Positions 25,080 to 36,190 of a DNA stretch of 64,000 bases are shown in pieces (position 1 is the first letter of the stretch; each line of letters starts with the position of its first letter). The stretch lies in NCBI GenBank assembly GCA_030770545.1, contig CM061109.1, forward strand, positions 13,438,001-13,502,000. The letters are read 5' to 3'. Origin of the DNA: Macropodus opercularis (lineage: Eukaryota; Chordata; Actinopteri; Anabantiformes; Osphronemidae). The notes under the pieces are model-generated. The model had not been told where the DNA came from. It did not search any database and was given only the letters and a program-made list of their open reading frames with translations. The translations under genes were made by a program, and so were the position numbers.

Positions 25080-25440
25080 GATGCACAATGAATTCTGACA
25101 GCTAATTCAATTCATGCAGATTCGCCACCCAGTGTCACATGTCAGGTCCTTTCTAGGCGGATAAATCAGTTGGGTTAGCAGGCAGCTAATAACGCCGTGA
25201 AGTGAATCAGGCGCCTCTGCTTGTCCTGTAATATTATCACCTCTTCCTGACCCTGGCTAACCTTTTACCTGTACAGTCAATACGCTCAGAGGTGATAAAA
25301 GATCACGAGTGAATGGAGTGTGTGTAATGTTGCAGCCGGCAGCGCTTACGGAGGTAACATGAACACTTGGAAGCGATATTGAGACTGGGCTTTTTGTGCC
25401 TGCTAAATTGCTGGACAGCTCCGGGGCTGACATTTAAAAC
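25080..25440. promoter_or_regulatory. Candidate conserved non-coding element
   Basis: A complex, repeat-free, non-coding tract with AGCTAATTC, AATATTATCACC and two partly similar AGGTGATAAAAGATC/TATCACCTC blocks in inverted orientation (near 25,236 and 25,291). GATA-type cores recur. Enhancer function is inferred. Confidence 0.25.
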
Positions 25441-26131
25441 ATAACATCACCAAACAAAAACACATTAAAGGAGAAAAGCTGAGCAGGGAGCTGCAAGCGA
25501 AACCTGAAATTCAAGTTTTGGCGACGGCAACTGACCCAAATTTCCTGCCCCTTCTTCTCCTTAACATGCTTCTGCAAGCCTGGGCCCTGGGGTGACATAT
25601 CCCTTACACAGGGATTGCCAGTGCATTTACATAGCATGGTTAATGAGAGATCAACACCAGGAAAGCGCCTTCAATATAAAGCTTTCTTGTAAAAATAATG
25701 AGCGAGCGATTGATCCATACTCAAACAAGCCGGTTTGCTGAGTTAATACCAAAGGCAGATTATAGCCAGTGCCAAAAGTGCCCTGGCGTGCGACGCCTTT
25801 TGCTTAGAGGGTCCCCAAACTTGTCATCACATTAGCACATGGTCAAGGAGTACATCCTGCCTCTCTCATAATCTGCTTTCCTGCACAATTAGCCTTCTAT
25901 AATAAGGCAGCTGCCTGACAGCCGCCAGGGAGAAAAGAAGAAAATCACTGAGTTTCACATAGGTTGGATGGATCGTTTGCTGCCCCTGAAATGTAGAGTC
26001 TTAGGCGATTCTCTCTCCAACTCGTCACCTACTGTCGGTCCTCATATTAGGTCTGAACGTCAGGACAACATGGAGGCTTTCTCCTCTTTATTGCGTCGAG
26101 CATCTATTGCACTTTGATGAAGCCAGACAAT

Positions 26132-26158
26132 GGGGGGGGGGGTGAAAGAGAGAGAGAG
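26132..26158. repeat. Poly-G run followed by a GA repeat
   Basis: Eleven consecutive G residues followed closely by a (GA/AG) dinucleotide run. This is a simple, unstable purine tract. Confidence 0.85.
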
Positions 26159-28779
26159 TCAGAGACAACCCCACGGCCAGGGTTGATGTGTTTTAGTACA
26201 GAAAATCTGAGGGAATCGGATGTTGGAGGCAGCAGAATGGCAGAGGACGGCAAGTTTTCTGAATAAAATAATAGATAATTTCATTTCGACAAAGGCGAGG
26301 AAACTATGGGCAGGAGAACAAAATAGCAGGAAGGATGGAGAAGGGAAGGGTTTTGAAAAGAATAAGAAGAATTCAGTGCTGCTTCTTGCAAGGAAAAAGA
26401 AAAAAAAAACATTGATGACACCCGGTTCCATTCTTCCGCTCTCCCCTTTCTCTGCTCCTCGCCTCGCAGCACGGCGGGCTAAGCTGGGAGCTGTAATGTC
26501 ATTAAATTGCAAATGCTTTTTTTTTCATTTCCGACACACACTGTTTACTTATCTGGCAAAAACATATGTTGGAAGGAATCCGTTAAATTCTGCCCATTGC
26601 CTTGGGTGAAAGTGCAATAGAAACGGGCCCACTGAGCTCCTTCTGTCGTCTCCTTTTAGCACTTTGCCTTATCTACAAGGCTGCTTAGCAGCAAACTGGC
26701 GAGTTCAATGAAAAATGAAGATACAGTGCAAGATTAGGGAAGAACAGTGAGGGGAGAAATGCTTGGAGAGAGGGTCATCCCATTGCAAATGATTTCACTC
26801 CTCTCCATCTGCATAAATGACTATTTTTAAGGCATCTCCAGCGTCTGTATATTTTTCTCACTCTGCCACACATTTAATTTCACGCCCCGTGTTCTGAATA
26901 TGCTTAAATGCATATCTCTGATGCACCTTTAAGCCAGAGGAAAGAGGATGGGGGGAGTGGGGAGGGTAAGAAAGCAAAATTAAAGATAAAATGGTGTGAT
27001 TTGCACTACAAGTCTATTACTTTATGGCATTTACATATAGTTTACCTCTGCAATTCCAAGATTTTTTTTCTGCCCACTTCCTATCAGTATTTGGGCTTGT
27101 ATAAATATGTATAAATCTTTGTTGAGAAAAAATAGAATTCCTAGCACTGCACTGCAAAGTTTGAAGGGCGCACTTTCTTGCTTCAACTTCTTCTCTTGCT
27201 CCCATGAGACTGTCAGCACATCTGCTGGGGGCTGTTCTCCCCCACCATGCCCCAACAAAGGCACAGGCTTCAAGCACTTTGTGCCCCATGATCCCCACAT
27301 ACTCCTCCCCTCAGTGGAAGCGAGTGGGGAGAGGGATCCCGGGTCAAGGCTCGGCCGTGGCATTTGATGGGAGCACCTGGCAAAGTTTGATACAAGTGAG
27401 GAGCCGCATCCTTGTCAAACAAGTGGATGAGTTGAGCTGCGTGGAAGCACAATGTGAACCCCCAGCGTGTCACGAAGATCGCCTTGGACAAGAGCGTAAA
27501 TAGGAGCCCGGACTCCCACACACACCGCCTCCACGCGTGCTACTGTCGTGCTATCAGGTGGATATGTTGTTCTACAGTGGCGAGGAAGTTGGAGCTGTAA
27601 GTGGAAAACCCGCCCCCAACAGCAGAGTAGTAGAAGGCTGTGGATTGCCCTGGGAATGAAAAGGAGAGAGAGAGAGGCTATTCAGAGCACGATTCCTTTC
27701 CCTCATTGTCTGCCCGCTTAGATTTGAATACGCTCAGTCAAAGCAGACGAGAAAAATGCTTCAGCCCCTCGCATTGTTGGCTTTCTCTCTCTTCTTTTCT
27801 ATTTGCAATTAAATGCATTTCAAATGGAACAACTGTACAGAAAGCATTTGTGATAAGAAGGAATTCCATTGCCTTTAACCTCCTTTGTAATGGCTTTGCA
27901 ATTTTTGAGTACTCTTATTATGAGAAATGCACAATCAAAACATATCTTTGAATAGAAAATGCCATACAACTTAAGTATTGCTTCATTGAAAATTAAATTG
28001 CTTTTAAAAATCATTTTCAGTCCCCTGTGTTCCTCGTGTTTTAAGCCAATCTCGGTGCTTGTGTTCGGTCGCTTTGTGTGTAACATTGTTCCTTGACAGG
28101 ACCCTTGTGTCCTGAGCGGTATCATACACGTTGGTCCTAAGCATGGGATGAGATCAGTCAATTAGAATTAATGTCATTTGGTCATTTACGGCTAAACACC
28201 CTCCACATGCATTGTGTTTGCTTTGTGTGCAAAGCATCAACTGCAAAACCAATCTCATCCTCCAGACATGAATTTTTGAAGGATTTGAACGCTGTAAATA
28301 ACTCCAAACCCTCTCTTACGAGGTTTACCCCTGGAGCACTTTGTAACTTATCAGGGCTGCCTTGTGCCTCCTCTAATGCTTGCATTATGCTCAAATGTAA
28401 ATCTGTAAGCTGCCAGAGAGGTGGGCGGGAATCACTGAAGAAAGAATCACTGAAGGGTCTAGCCAATATTCTGATTGGGGCATAGCAAAATAAACAGTAT
28501 AGTTTTGTTTTTTAGAAGCCCGTTGAACAAAAATACACCACATCACACTGTTATATTCATAAACAATTGTTGTTTATACTCTTACACAATTGCAGAGATC
28601 ACAGCGTAATTAATTCACACTTTCAAAACATGCTAACGCTTGACAAAGTTTAGAGGGTTGAGAGTTTTCATTTTCAAAATGCCAACACTGTTATGAAAGG
28701 AAACTCTAATATATGCTGAGTAAATGATGCCCAGGGGTCTGTTTTGTATTTCTAATTTCCATCTCTAATAGTACAAGAG

Positions 28780-28990
28780 ACTGATTAGTAATTAGGACAG
28801 GCCGGTTTAAACGCATGTAATGAGCATTATAGTTTTCCCATATACTGTGCACTTTATGCTGATTAAAATGGATACCATCTTCAACAATTTGAACGCGTGT
28901 TGACCTTTAATGGCAATTAATCTATAAAACAGTTCATGCTGCTTGTCCTTGAATCGGCTTTATAGTGTAAAAGTATATCACTAGAATCTG
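28780..28990. promoter_or_regulatory. Candidate conserved non-coding element
   Basis: A repeat-free block with GATTAGTAATTAGG at its left edge, then GTAATGAGCATTATAG, GCTGATTAAAATGG, ACAATTTG and GGCAATTAATC. The dense homeodomain and SOX-type cores suggest a developmental enhancer. It does not resemble any coding sequence. Confidence 0.3.
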
Positions 28991-31694
28991 TAAGATAATT
29001 GACCTCAAGCGTGTTTCAAAGCGCAACTATTAATCTTATTTTCCAGTGAGTAATTTGATCAGTTTGCTAGAAAAGTGGGTTATACAAGTACAAACTAGTG
29101 CAGAGGGATATGTAGCCCCTAGATAATAATTTAGAGATGGATAGGAGTCTTAAAGAGGATTAAAACTCTATGCAGGCTACTCATTTCACATGGCTGCATA
29201 CCACCTAGTCCACTGTATATTCTGTCAGTCACCGCTTGGCATGGTTGAGATTTAAAATGGTGACAGTTAAAGTACAAAGATGTCCAATCCTAGACTATTT
29301 CATGGCATATTTGGTGGAGCATCCTGAAGGAAATGCAAACTGTTATGGGCAGTCATTCCAGTGGACCAGGAGCAGCAGGAACAGCAACACTGCCCCCCTG
29401 CATTTGTTCTCAGATACTGCATGTGTCCCGCACGGCGTCGCTGCTTCACGCAGTCCCGTCTAAGGTGTCGTAGGAAATTACAATTCAAGCTGCTGCACCC
29501 GATATTCCTACACTCACTGCTTTAAGGTTCCTCGTGTGTTAAAAAGACAAAAGGCCACAGATGAAAATCATATCAGCAAAGTCCATAAACATCATGTCAG
29601 GGAGAACAACTAAGACAAGAAAAGGGATGAGAAAGCTAAGGCACGAATGAACGGAGCAGGATTTAAAAAGCTAAAAAGAACTTAACAAAATGATGCAGAT
29701 TAGAAAGTTTACTCATCAGTGTCATGAGAAGTCTACAAAAATATTGACTTTTTTAAATCAGTGCCAGTCTGCTGTAGTACTGGTATTAATTTGAGATTAA
29801 TTATTACACACAAATCTAGCTTGTAATGTGCATCATTTGTAAATTAACCACAATTGTCATTAGAGAATAATAATGACAATGTTGTTTGAACATGAGCAAG
29901 TATACTAATAATGCTTTAGACTTGATAAGTGCTCTTAAAGTCTAATATGAATATGAAAAAGCCCCAAAGCCCAACAGAGCTTGTTGAGTGGCTCGTCACG
30001 TTACACAACAGACAATAACATCCAAACTCCAAACAAGCACAAACATTCAACATTAGTTGCTTTTTATCAGTTTCTATGAGGCTCAGCTCGGTTCTCGTTC
30101 TGTCTGTAAATGCAGCTGAAGTAGCTGCAATTAAAGATTTTAAAAGCCTTTTATTATTTGGCCAACACGTGTTGCTGTTAAACAGATGCAGAGTGGGTTA
30201 AGTGTTGGGAGCAATATGCACACAGCTGTCAAGCAAATGGATGCATTTCTCCATCCACACTGATTCATTTCACAAATGAATAATCAGCCCCTCATCTGAT
30301 TCTCTTTGAAAGACCATCAGCAGAACGGTTTCATTTGTCCTGCAGACGAGATGCATTATGGACTAATACGCACGTTCTTCTGTGGAGCCTGAGAAGGGAA
30401 AAGACAAATGACAGGCAATGGGTGCAATAAGCTTTGTAACTACTAAGTGATATGCAAATCAGTCTTCATTTCTGCCACCTCACCTTTGTTTTCTGTAACG
30501 ATTATGAGTCTGTGCTGGCTCTGCAAAATTGCCCCATGAAATATTACAAACATTATTTCTCAAGTTAGTTTAAATATATATTTTAAAAGGATCAAGACAT
30601 TAAAATTATTTTTCACTCTGCATGCCATTACATGCTTATTTCCCATAGCTCTCTGGCACCATCCTGTGTTTCAGGAGGAATAACGGATGTAGTTTATTTA
30701 CACATTTTGAAGGTTGTCAGTGTGGAAATGTCCAGCAGCTGATTAAAATATGAGAATTCAAACATTTGACTGAAAATCCATATTACAATATAATATAAAA
30801 TAATGTTGAGAGAATTCAGGATTACATTCAAGTTACTGCTGCTTTTCAATGCTGCCATTTTCCTTTGTGCCACTTTTTTTTATACAAAGCTGAAATTCAA
30901 AGTGAATTAACGAAATCTCAAATTGTGAAAAACTATTGAATCAATCTGAAAAAGACATGTTTTTTGGTTTGTATAATGGAAATAAGTTACTATCTCCACC
31001 TTATCTGTAAAATCCAGGGGGTAAATGTTAGATTGAAATACTTCTGGCCTTCACATTTACTTGTACGTCTTGACCTTCGTAACTTGCTCGCTAACCCTAC
31101 AGTGTTGTGTCGTTCTCGCTGTGCAGTGTGTGATTTAATCATCCTTAATTCGACTTTGTGTACAGCTTTGAAGTGGGTTTCTCATTTTGCATAACAATCG
31201 TGTTTTCCGTAACGCGACAATCCGCACATACGATGAACAGTGAAAAAGGTTTTGCATTCTGTGGTTCGCTTTTCCAGTCGCTCGCATGCTCGCAGACTTT
31301 TTGACGTGAATAAATGTGAAATCATTTCTATAGAGACATTCCATTTGGCTTCCACGACTTCACTTCACTAATCCTCTTGTGTGCAGTGAACCTCAAAGGA
31401 CCAGTTGTGTAAAGGACTCAGTGGTCACACAGTTTTCTCATGGGCCATGTTTACTGTAGGTCTGCTCCAACTACAGACTCACTCAATCTGATAATTTACC
31501 TCTTTGAAGGTATTCTGGACTCTGTCACTGCCACATTTTGAGGATCATTGTAATTACGACAAATTACGACTTGATTTATGTGTCGTTCCATTACATTTAC
31601 TGTATACATTAGTACTTTACGACCCCATGACTTATATGTTAACAAAGCTTTATTGTTTCCTCTCCCTGCATGTGGTGAAGTGCACTGCTAACCG

Positions 31695-31702
31695 TCACAT
31701 GT
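31695..31702 (+). promoter_or_regulatory. Possible MITF-type E-box upstream of dct
   Basis: TCACATGT is one base from the MITF octamer TCAYRTGA and lies about 1.3 kb ahead of the dct start codon. Isolated matches are common by chance. Confidence 0.2.
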
Positions 31703-32046
31703 CGAGCTGCTGGAATGCATCAGGAGTGTAGGTCAAAAGATGGAAATCTCACCATCAGGGCTTCAGCTCATTCCAAGGTGGGGAATCCCTGAACAAAAGC
31801 TGAACACAGAAGATTTAACATTTATTTCAAAGGGACAGATAAACAAATGGTGTTTGTGATAAGACCATAATCATTTAGTGATGTAAGCAACATTTTTAGT
31901 CACAAGTAGAGTCTCATGAATGTACATCTGCTTGCGAATTTGACAGTTATTGCTTAAGAAATATGTCTGTTTATAGTTAGATGCTTTTAATGTGCTTCAA
32001 ACCTGTGGGTTTCTTAGATTTTAATGTGTTGGATGGATTTGATTAG

Positions 32047-32054
32047 TCACATGA
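32047..32054 (+). promoter_or_regulatory. Candidate MITF M-box upstream of dct
   Basis: TCACATGA is a perfect match to the MITF octamer TCAYRTGA, 948 bp upstream of the dct ATG. MITF drives DCT and other melanogenic genes through such M-boxes. The distance is greater than for the proximal mammalian site, and no perfect match was seen in the last 900 bp. Assignment is plausible, not proven. Confidence 0.35.
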
Positions 32055-33001
32055 AATCCAGTCAGTGCCCTCAACAGATTCAGCTTAATTTCAGTCATTG
32101 TTACACAGTTGTTCCACGGGTTCTTTTGCCTCCAGAGTGTTTTTGTGGTGCAGACCGTTTTTCAGAGAAACTAGAATCTAATCTCTATACTTCAAATGTG
32201 GCTCTGACTTAATAATGTTATTGTTGTGTTTGTGGTTATTGTTGCATCAAGCCCACACAATCTGCAGATGCGTCAGCTGAGACATGAGGCACGAAGCTGG
32301 ATTCATGGGAAGCTTTGGACCGACCCGCCACAATAAAAAGCCTCAAGAGTTTCTCAAAACTTGTAGCTGGATTAAAGTGATTAGCCCAGAGTGAAAGTTT
32401 GCACAAGAGACCCAGAGCAGGATACACACCACGAAAACTGATTTGATACAACCTGCAAATTTCTTTTTTTTGTCATTAATCTCTGGTTTATACATCAATG
32501 TTAATTTTTTAACATTGTTTGTATTTGAACAAATGTCCGTATATGTAGCTTTGCTCCAGGCAAATCAAAAGTAAAGCCTTTTTTCATGTAGTGAGAAATT
32601 AGACTCAAGTTTTTGTACAAAGTAACTATACAACGTTTGTCCCCTTTGGCAGTTCCTTGGTATTTATCCATATCTTAGTCCAGCTCACAGCTCTGCTGTC
32701 AGGTGATGATCACAAGACCCGTGGCTTAATCCTCCCCGATTCTACAAAAGCAGGAAGAGAAATTAGAGGCTTTCTCTTGATGTGCATGTAACTAGCTGGA
32801 ACACAACGTGATTTGGCTCTAAGTGCTGTTTACACAGATGTTAAAGTTATCGCTAAATTTAATTTGAAGGTACACAACGGGGGACCGTAGCTGAGGGAGA
32901 TTCCACACTCCTCTGGGGGAACTAATTGACTGTTTAACTGCAGAAAGTTGATCTACAAACTGATTTTTTCAGCACAGACTGCGGAAACAAACAGGTGAAA
33001 T

Positions 33002-35887
33002 ATGATACACCTGCTGGCTCTCGGTGCTCTTTGTGTCTTGGCCTGGCCTGAGCCTGTGCAGGCTCAGTTTCCTCGGGTTTGCTGCACGGTGGAGAGGATC
33101 CTGTCCAAGCAGTGCTGCCCTGCTCTGGGCTCAGATCCCGCCAACGTTTGCGGAGTCCTGTCGGGGAGAGGAAGCTGCTCTACTGTCCGTGTGGACACCA
33201 AACCCTGGAGTGGACCATACAGCCTGAGGAACGTTGATGACAGAGAACGGTGGCCGACCAAATTCTTTAATAAGACCTGCAGATGTACTGGTGAGTGCTG
33301 GACAGTGATGCTACGGGAGAGACAGAGTCAACTCCAGACTCCAGGTTTTTAATATGGGACACCATCATGTTTCCTGGGATGTGACTTGACTTGTTCTTCT
33401 GGGTCGCAGGTAATTTTGCAGGTTACAACTGTGGTCAGTGTAAGTTTGGCTGGACTGGACCGAACTGTGACCAGAGGAAAGCACCTGTGCTGCGCAAGAA
33501 CATTCACTCCCTGACTCCAGCAGAGCTCCAGGAGTTTCTGAATGTTCTGGACCGGGCTAAGACCACCACTCACCCAGACTATGTTATTGCCACCCAGCAC
33601 TGGCTGGGACTCCTGGGTCCAAATGGAACCAGTCCACAGATCGCCAATGTCTCCATCTACGACTTCTTTGTGTGGCAACATTATTACTCAGTCCGAGACA
33701 CTCTTCTGGGTAAATGAGCCTCATCCCACTTCTTGAACCATTAGAACTGGTTAATTGATGTGGTTGGTTATTATCCATAGGAAATTAACAATCACAGCAA
33801 ACTGAACTGAAACGTCTTCATGCATGCAATTGGTTAATAGATAAAATTATTTAATTTAATTAACAAATAATTTTACAGTTTCAAACAAAGCAAATCATTC
33901 AAATCTGTGACATATTCTAATGATCTTTTCTTTGAAATTCATTTTTTAAATTCCTTAGTTGATCCAAAGTGAAAACATACATGTTACAAACTTCGAGGTG
34001 GATCCAAATGCATTTGTTTAATTTGTGTAATTTGTTTGTGCAGCTCGTAATTGTGCTTGTAATTTCCCTGCAGGTCCAGGTCGTCCGTTCAAAGCCATTG
34101 ATTTCTCACACAAAGGGCCGGCATTCATAACCTGGCACAGGTATCACCTCCTGAGCTTGGAGAGAGAGCTGCAGGTACGAACCAACACATTTCTTATTTT
34201 GTATTTATTTTTAATAAGCAACTACTGTAAATATCTTATTTGTATCGTATTCTTCATAATGCGTTATGGCACATAGTGTCCTTTCAAGAACAAACATCAG
34301 GATGTAATATTAATAACACAGCAATGTGTTATCTTTAATGAATTAGTGCTGTTTGTTTTAATGTAAAATTCTCACTTAAAATAATATAAAAAGAGGAACA
34401 CGACAGACAGAAAGTCTCTTGCAGTCAGATTTCTGCTCCCAGTGTGAACGGAACCAACCTCGATAAGTGTTTACGTTCCCTGCAGAGGCTGACTGGCAAT
34501 GAGAACTTTGCGATCCCTTACTGGAACTTCGCCACAGGCCAGAGTGAGTGTGATGTGTGCACCGACTCTCTGCTGGGCGGCCGAAACCCAGACAACCCCT
34601 CTCTCATCAGCAACCAGTCCAGATTCTCCCGGTGGGGGGTGGTGTGTAACAGGTGAGCACAGAGTGAAGAAGGGAGGGAAAATTAAAGCTCAATAAATCT
34701 CGGTTGATTTGAATTGGAATGGTTCTCTCTTTCAGTCTGGATGACTACAACCGCCTGGTGACGCTTTGCAACGGCACCACTGAGGGCGTCATTCAGAGGG
34801 GCGTGATAGAGAGAAGTAACATGTCCATGCCCACCATGAACGACGTGAGAAGCTGCCTTGGCATCAGGAACTTTGACAGCCCTCCGTATTTCACCAACTC
34901 TTCCTTTAGTTTTAGGTACAGCTTCAATAACAATTTGAAACGTTCAAACGTCGTACCAGTTGTGTGTCACACTAACAAACATGGTGCTGTTTGTATCTCA
35001 CAGAAACGCTCTGGAAGGCTACGAAAAGCCGGACGGAGAGCTGGACGAATCCGTCAACAACCTTCACAACCTCGTCCACTCCATGCTCAACGGAACCAGC
35101 GCCCTGTCCCACTCTGCAGCCAACGACCCCATCTTCCTGGTTAGACGGGACGATTTCTCACCTCGGAAATCAGGCTTTAGACCTGTTGTTTAAAATCACA
35201 GCTTTTTGTTTGTCCGTTTGCTTCACAGGTGCTTCACGCTTTCACTGATGCCATTTTTGATGAGTGGATGAGGAGGTTTGCTCCATCCAATGCCACCTTC
35301 CCAGATGAGATGGCCCCAATTGGTCACAACAGGAACTACAACATGGTTCCCTTCTTCCCACCAGTCACTAATGAGGAGTTGTACATTACATCTGAGCAGC
35401 TGGGCTACTCCTACGCCATTTCCCTCGACGGTGAGCTGAAATATTGGAGCAGAAACTAAAAATCCTGCCATTACATATTTATTACGTTTAGGCTGAGAAA
35501 ACTCGTCTTCTGTCAGTTCAGGCTTTTGAAATTGCGTAAGATTTTTTCTTCTATTGGTTAGAAAGTGTGAAGCATCAGTTCATAGCTGAGCAGCGCTGAA
35601 TCGCTCACTTCTTATTATATAAAACACAAACTATATTAAAAGACTGACTGACATTTGTTGCCCTGCTTCTGAAACATCCCCATGTTCTCCACCCGTAATT
35701 CATCTTTGCAGATGCAGACGGTGGGCCGACCGTGTTCGTGCTGGGCTCCACTCTGGGAGGAGTCTTCGTTGGTCTCCTGGTGCTTCTTCTTATCTTTGTG
35801 CTCTACCTGCGTCAACGGAGAAACAGAGGCTTTGAACCTCTGATAAAAGCAGACTTCACAAATAGAAAGTACACAGAGGAAGCCTAG
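33002..35887 (+). CDS. dct: Dopachrome tautomerase (tyrosinase-related protein 2)
   Basis: Eight exons: 33002-33290, 33410-33709, 34074-34174, 34486-34652, 34736-34915, 35004-35139, 35229-35430 and 35712-35887. All borders are GT/AG and phases agree, giving 516 residues (human about 519). The enzyme converts dopachrome to DHICA in melanosomes during eumelanin synthesis. A signal peptide (about 1-21) is followed by a Cys-rich EGF-like region starting QFPRVC. Metal site A uses H187, H209 and H218; site B uses H367, H371 and H394. A membrane span lies near 466-490, and a short tail has the sorting-like motif EPLI and ends KYTEEA. DCT binds zinc rather than copper. Several N-glycosylation sequons are present. 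Blocks such as KFGWTGPNC, DFFVW-HYYSVRDTLLGPGRP and HNRNYNMVPFFPPVTNEEL identify DCT rather than tyrp1 or tyr. Residue 186, next to a metal ligand, is Gln where I recall Leu in other vertebrates. Introns total only about 1.3 kb. Confidence 0.96.
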
Positions 35888-36080
35888 AATCCAGCTGATG
35901 TTCCAAAAAACACAGTCATTCAATCAAGTAAGCGAATATTAATCCTGTACAGTAAATGAATGATGTGTTTGCGTCCTCATTATTAAATCTAATTCCACAC
36001 AAAAAGAATCATTTGAATTATGTAGAACCTGCAGAAAAAATATTGAAGTGAAATCAAAATAAAGGTTTAAACGTTTTAGT
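35888..36080 (+). other. dct 3' untranslated region
   Basis: A short AT-rich region between the TAG stop (35,885-35,887) and the polyadenylation signal at 36,058. It contains no other feature. Confidence 0.6.
36058..36063 (+). terminator. dct polyadenylation signal
   Basis: AATAAA about 170 nt after the dct stop codon. It gives a compact 3'UTR and lies about 120 bp before the farthest candidate gpc6 signal on the other strand. Confidence 0.55.
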
Positions 36081-36184
36081 CAGCTTAGAAAAATGTGACC
36101 TAACATTCAACATTTTTTCTACCTGTAGTCATATTTTTTTAAGACACCACAAATGCAAATTAATTGGAATGTTTTTAATAAATA

Positions 36185-36190
36185 TTTATT
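36185..36190 (-). terminator. Candidate distal gpc6 polyadenylation signal
   Basis: TTTATT on the plus strand reads AATAAA on the minus strand. It would give gpc6 a 3'UTR of about 2.2 kb. Another candidate is at 36,427-36,432. Which one is used cannot be decided from sequence. Confidence 0.3.

Larger units (their letters stand above)
18031..32950. other. Gene-free interval between sox21b and dct
   Basis: No exon of a known gene was recognised. In tetrapods TGDS and GPR180 lie between DCT and SOX21, but no stretch here encodes a dTDP-glucose dehydratase-like or seven-transmembrane protein. Open frames are short and lack homology I can name. The longest, 189 codons on the minus strand at 19,026-19,595, is lysine/serine-rich low-complexity sequence consistent with chance. 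Enhancer-like tracts inside are annotated separately. Confidence 0.65.

Noticed and set aside
26106..26124. TATTGCACTTTG resembling the miR-25/92/367 seed family
   Set aside because: The sequence after the seed diverges and no pairing arm forms a precursor hairpin nearby.
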